Assembly: GCA_018665385.1 (NCBI GenBank)
Contig: JABJDN010000055.1
Span: forward strand, 1-5,792
DNA from: Phycisphaerae bacterium
GTDB lineage: Bacteria > Planctomycetota > Phycisphaerae > Phycisphaerales > SM1A02
Length of the DNA: 5,792 nucleotides
Direction: 5' to 3'
Shown: in pieces, positions 5,717 to 5,792 of the stretch
How positions within the stretch are numbered: position 1 is the first letter of the stretch
Layout: each line of letters begins with the position of its first letter
Translations under genes and position numbers: made by a program
The notes under the pieces: model-generated
Databases searched by the model: none
What the model saw: the letters and a program-made list of their open reading frames with translations, nothing else
What the model was told of the DNA's origin: nothing

Positions 5717-5720
5717 ACCT
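5708..5720. repeat. Short inverted repeat in the truB/tRNA-Ser intergenic region
   Basis: AGGTA (5708-5712) and TACCT (5716-5720) are perfect 5-bp arms around CAA. The repeat covers the plus-strand -10 box TACAAT. On the minus strand it contains TATTGT (5717-5712), a four-of-six -10 match ending six bases before the truB ATG. It could be a small operator or simply the symmetry of two face-to-face -10 boxes. Confidence 0.35.
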
Positions 5721-5728
5721 TGTTCACT

Positions 5729-5792
5729 GGACAGGTGACCGAGCGGCTGATGGTGCAGCATTGGAAATGCTGTGTGCGCCTTGTGCGTACCG
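5729..5792 (+). tRNA. tRNA-Ser(GGA), 3' part cut by window end
   Basis: This is the 5' two-thirds of a serine tRNA, which reads UCC and UCU codons. The acceptor 5' strand is GGACAGG (5729-5735), followed by TG. The D stem pairs ACC (5738-5740) with GGT (5752-5754) around GAGCGGCTGAT. The anticodon stem CAGCA (5756-5760)/TGCTG (5768-5772) encloses the loop TTGGAAA (5761-5767), with anticodon GGA at 5763-5765. The following bases (5773-5789) can form a long variable arm with a CTT loop and several G-U pairs, as expected of a class II tRNA such as Ser. The T arm, acceptor 3' strand and any encoded CCA lie beyond the window. The layout matches bacterial tRNA-Ser(GGA) closely. Confidence 0.93.

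Overview
The window is a chromosomal housekeeping segment from a bacterium of moderate, slightly AT-leaning composition (judged by eye). It is tightly packed: seven protein genes, one of them cut by the left edge, and a tRNA gene cut by the right edge. No gene-free stretch exceeds about 110 bases. I see no insertion sequence, phage gene, CRISPR array or other sign of recent transfer. The DksA/TraR protein with a long lysine-rich, histone-H1-like head and mostly lost zinc cysteines, the signal peptidase II with long inserts, and the short TruB without a PUA tail together suggest a Planctomycetota-like lineage, perhaps Phycisphaerae. That assignment is an inference at low to moderate confidence.

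Layout, left to right. (1) 1-1598 (+): the C-terminal part of an ABC transporter ATPase and, overlapping its stop codon by one base, an ABC-2 type permease. They form an export operon whose beginning lies outside the window. (2) 1653-2438 (-): proC, pyrroline-5-carboxylate reductase (last step of proline synthesis), convergent with the permease. (3) 2457-3446 (+): accA, the carboxyltransferase alpha subunit of acetyl-CoA carboxylase, divergent from proC with only 18 bases between the start codons. (4) 3552-5023 (+): a DksA/TraR-family gene and lspA (prolipoprotein signal peptidase), overlapping by ATGA. A near-consensus sigma-70-type promoter sits at the accA stop codon. (5) 4989-5705 (-): truB (tRNA pseudouridine-55 synthase), whose last 35 bases overlap the end of lspA on the opposite strand. 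(6) 5729-end (+): the 5' two-thirds of tRNA-Ser(GGA), with a promoter that overlaps the start of truB.

The genes serve separate core functions (export, proline, fatty acids, transcription control, lipoprotein maturation, tRNA modification), so the window does not encode one dedicated system. The parts most worth a second look are the histone-tailed DksA/TraR protein with degenerate zinc ligands, the compact bidirectional control regions (proC/accA and truB/tRNA-Ser), the large soluble coiled-coil domain in the ABC permease, and the inserts in LspA. I did not find convincing evidence of an entirely new system.
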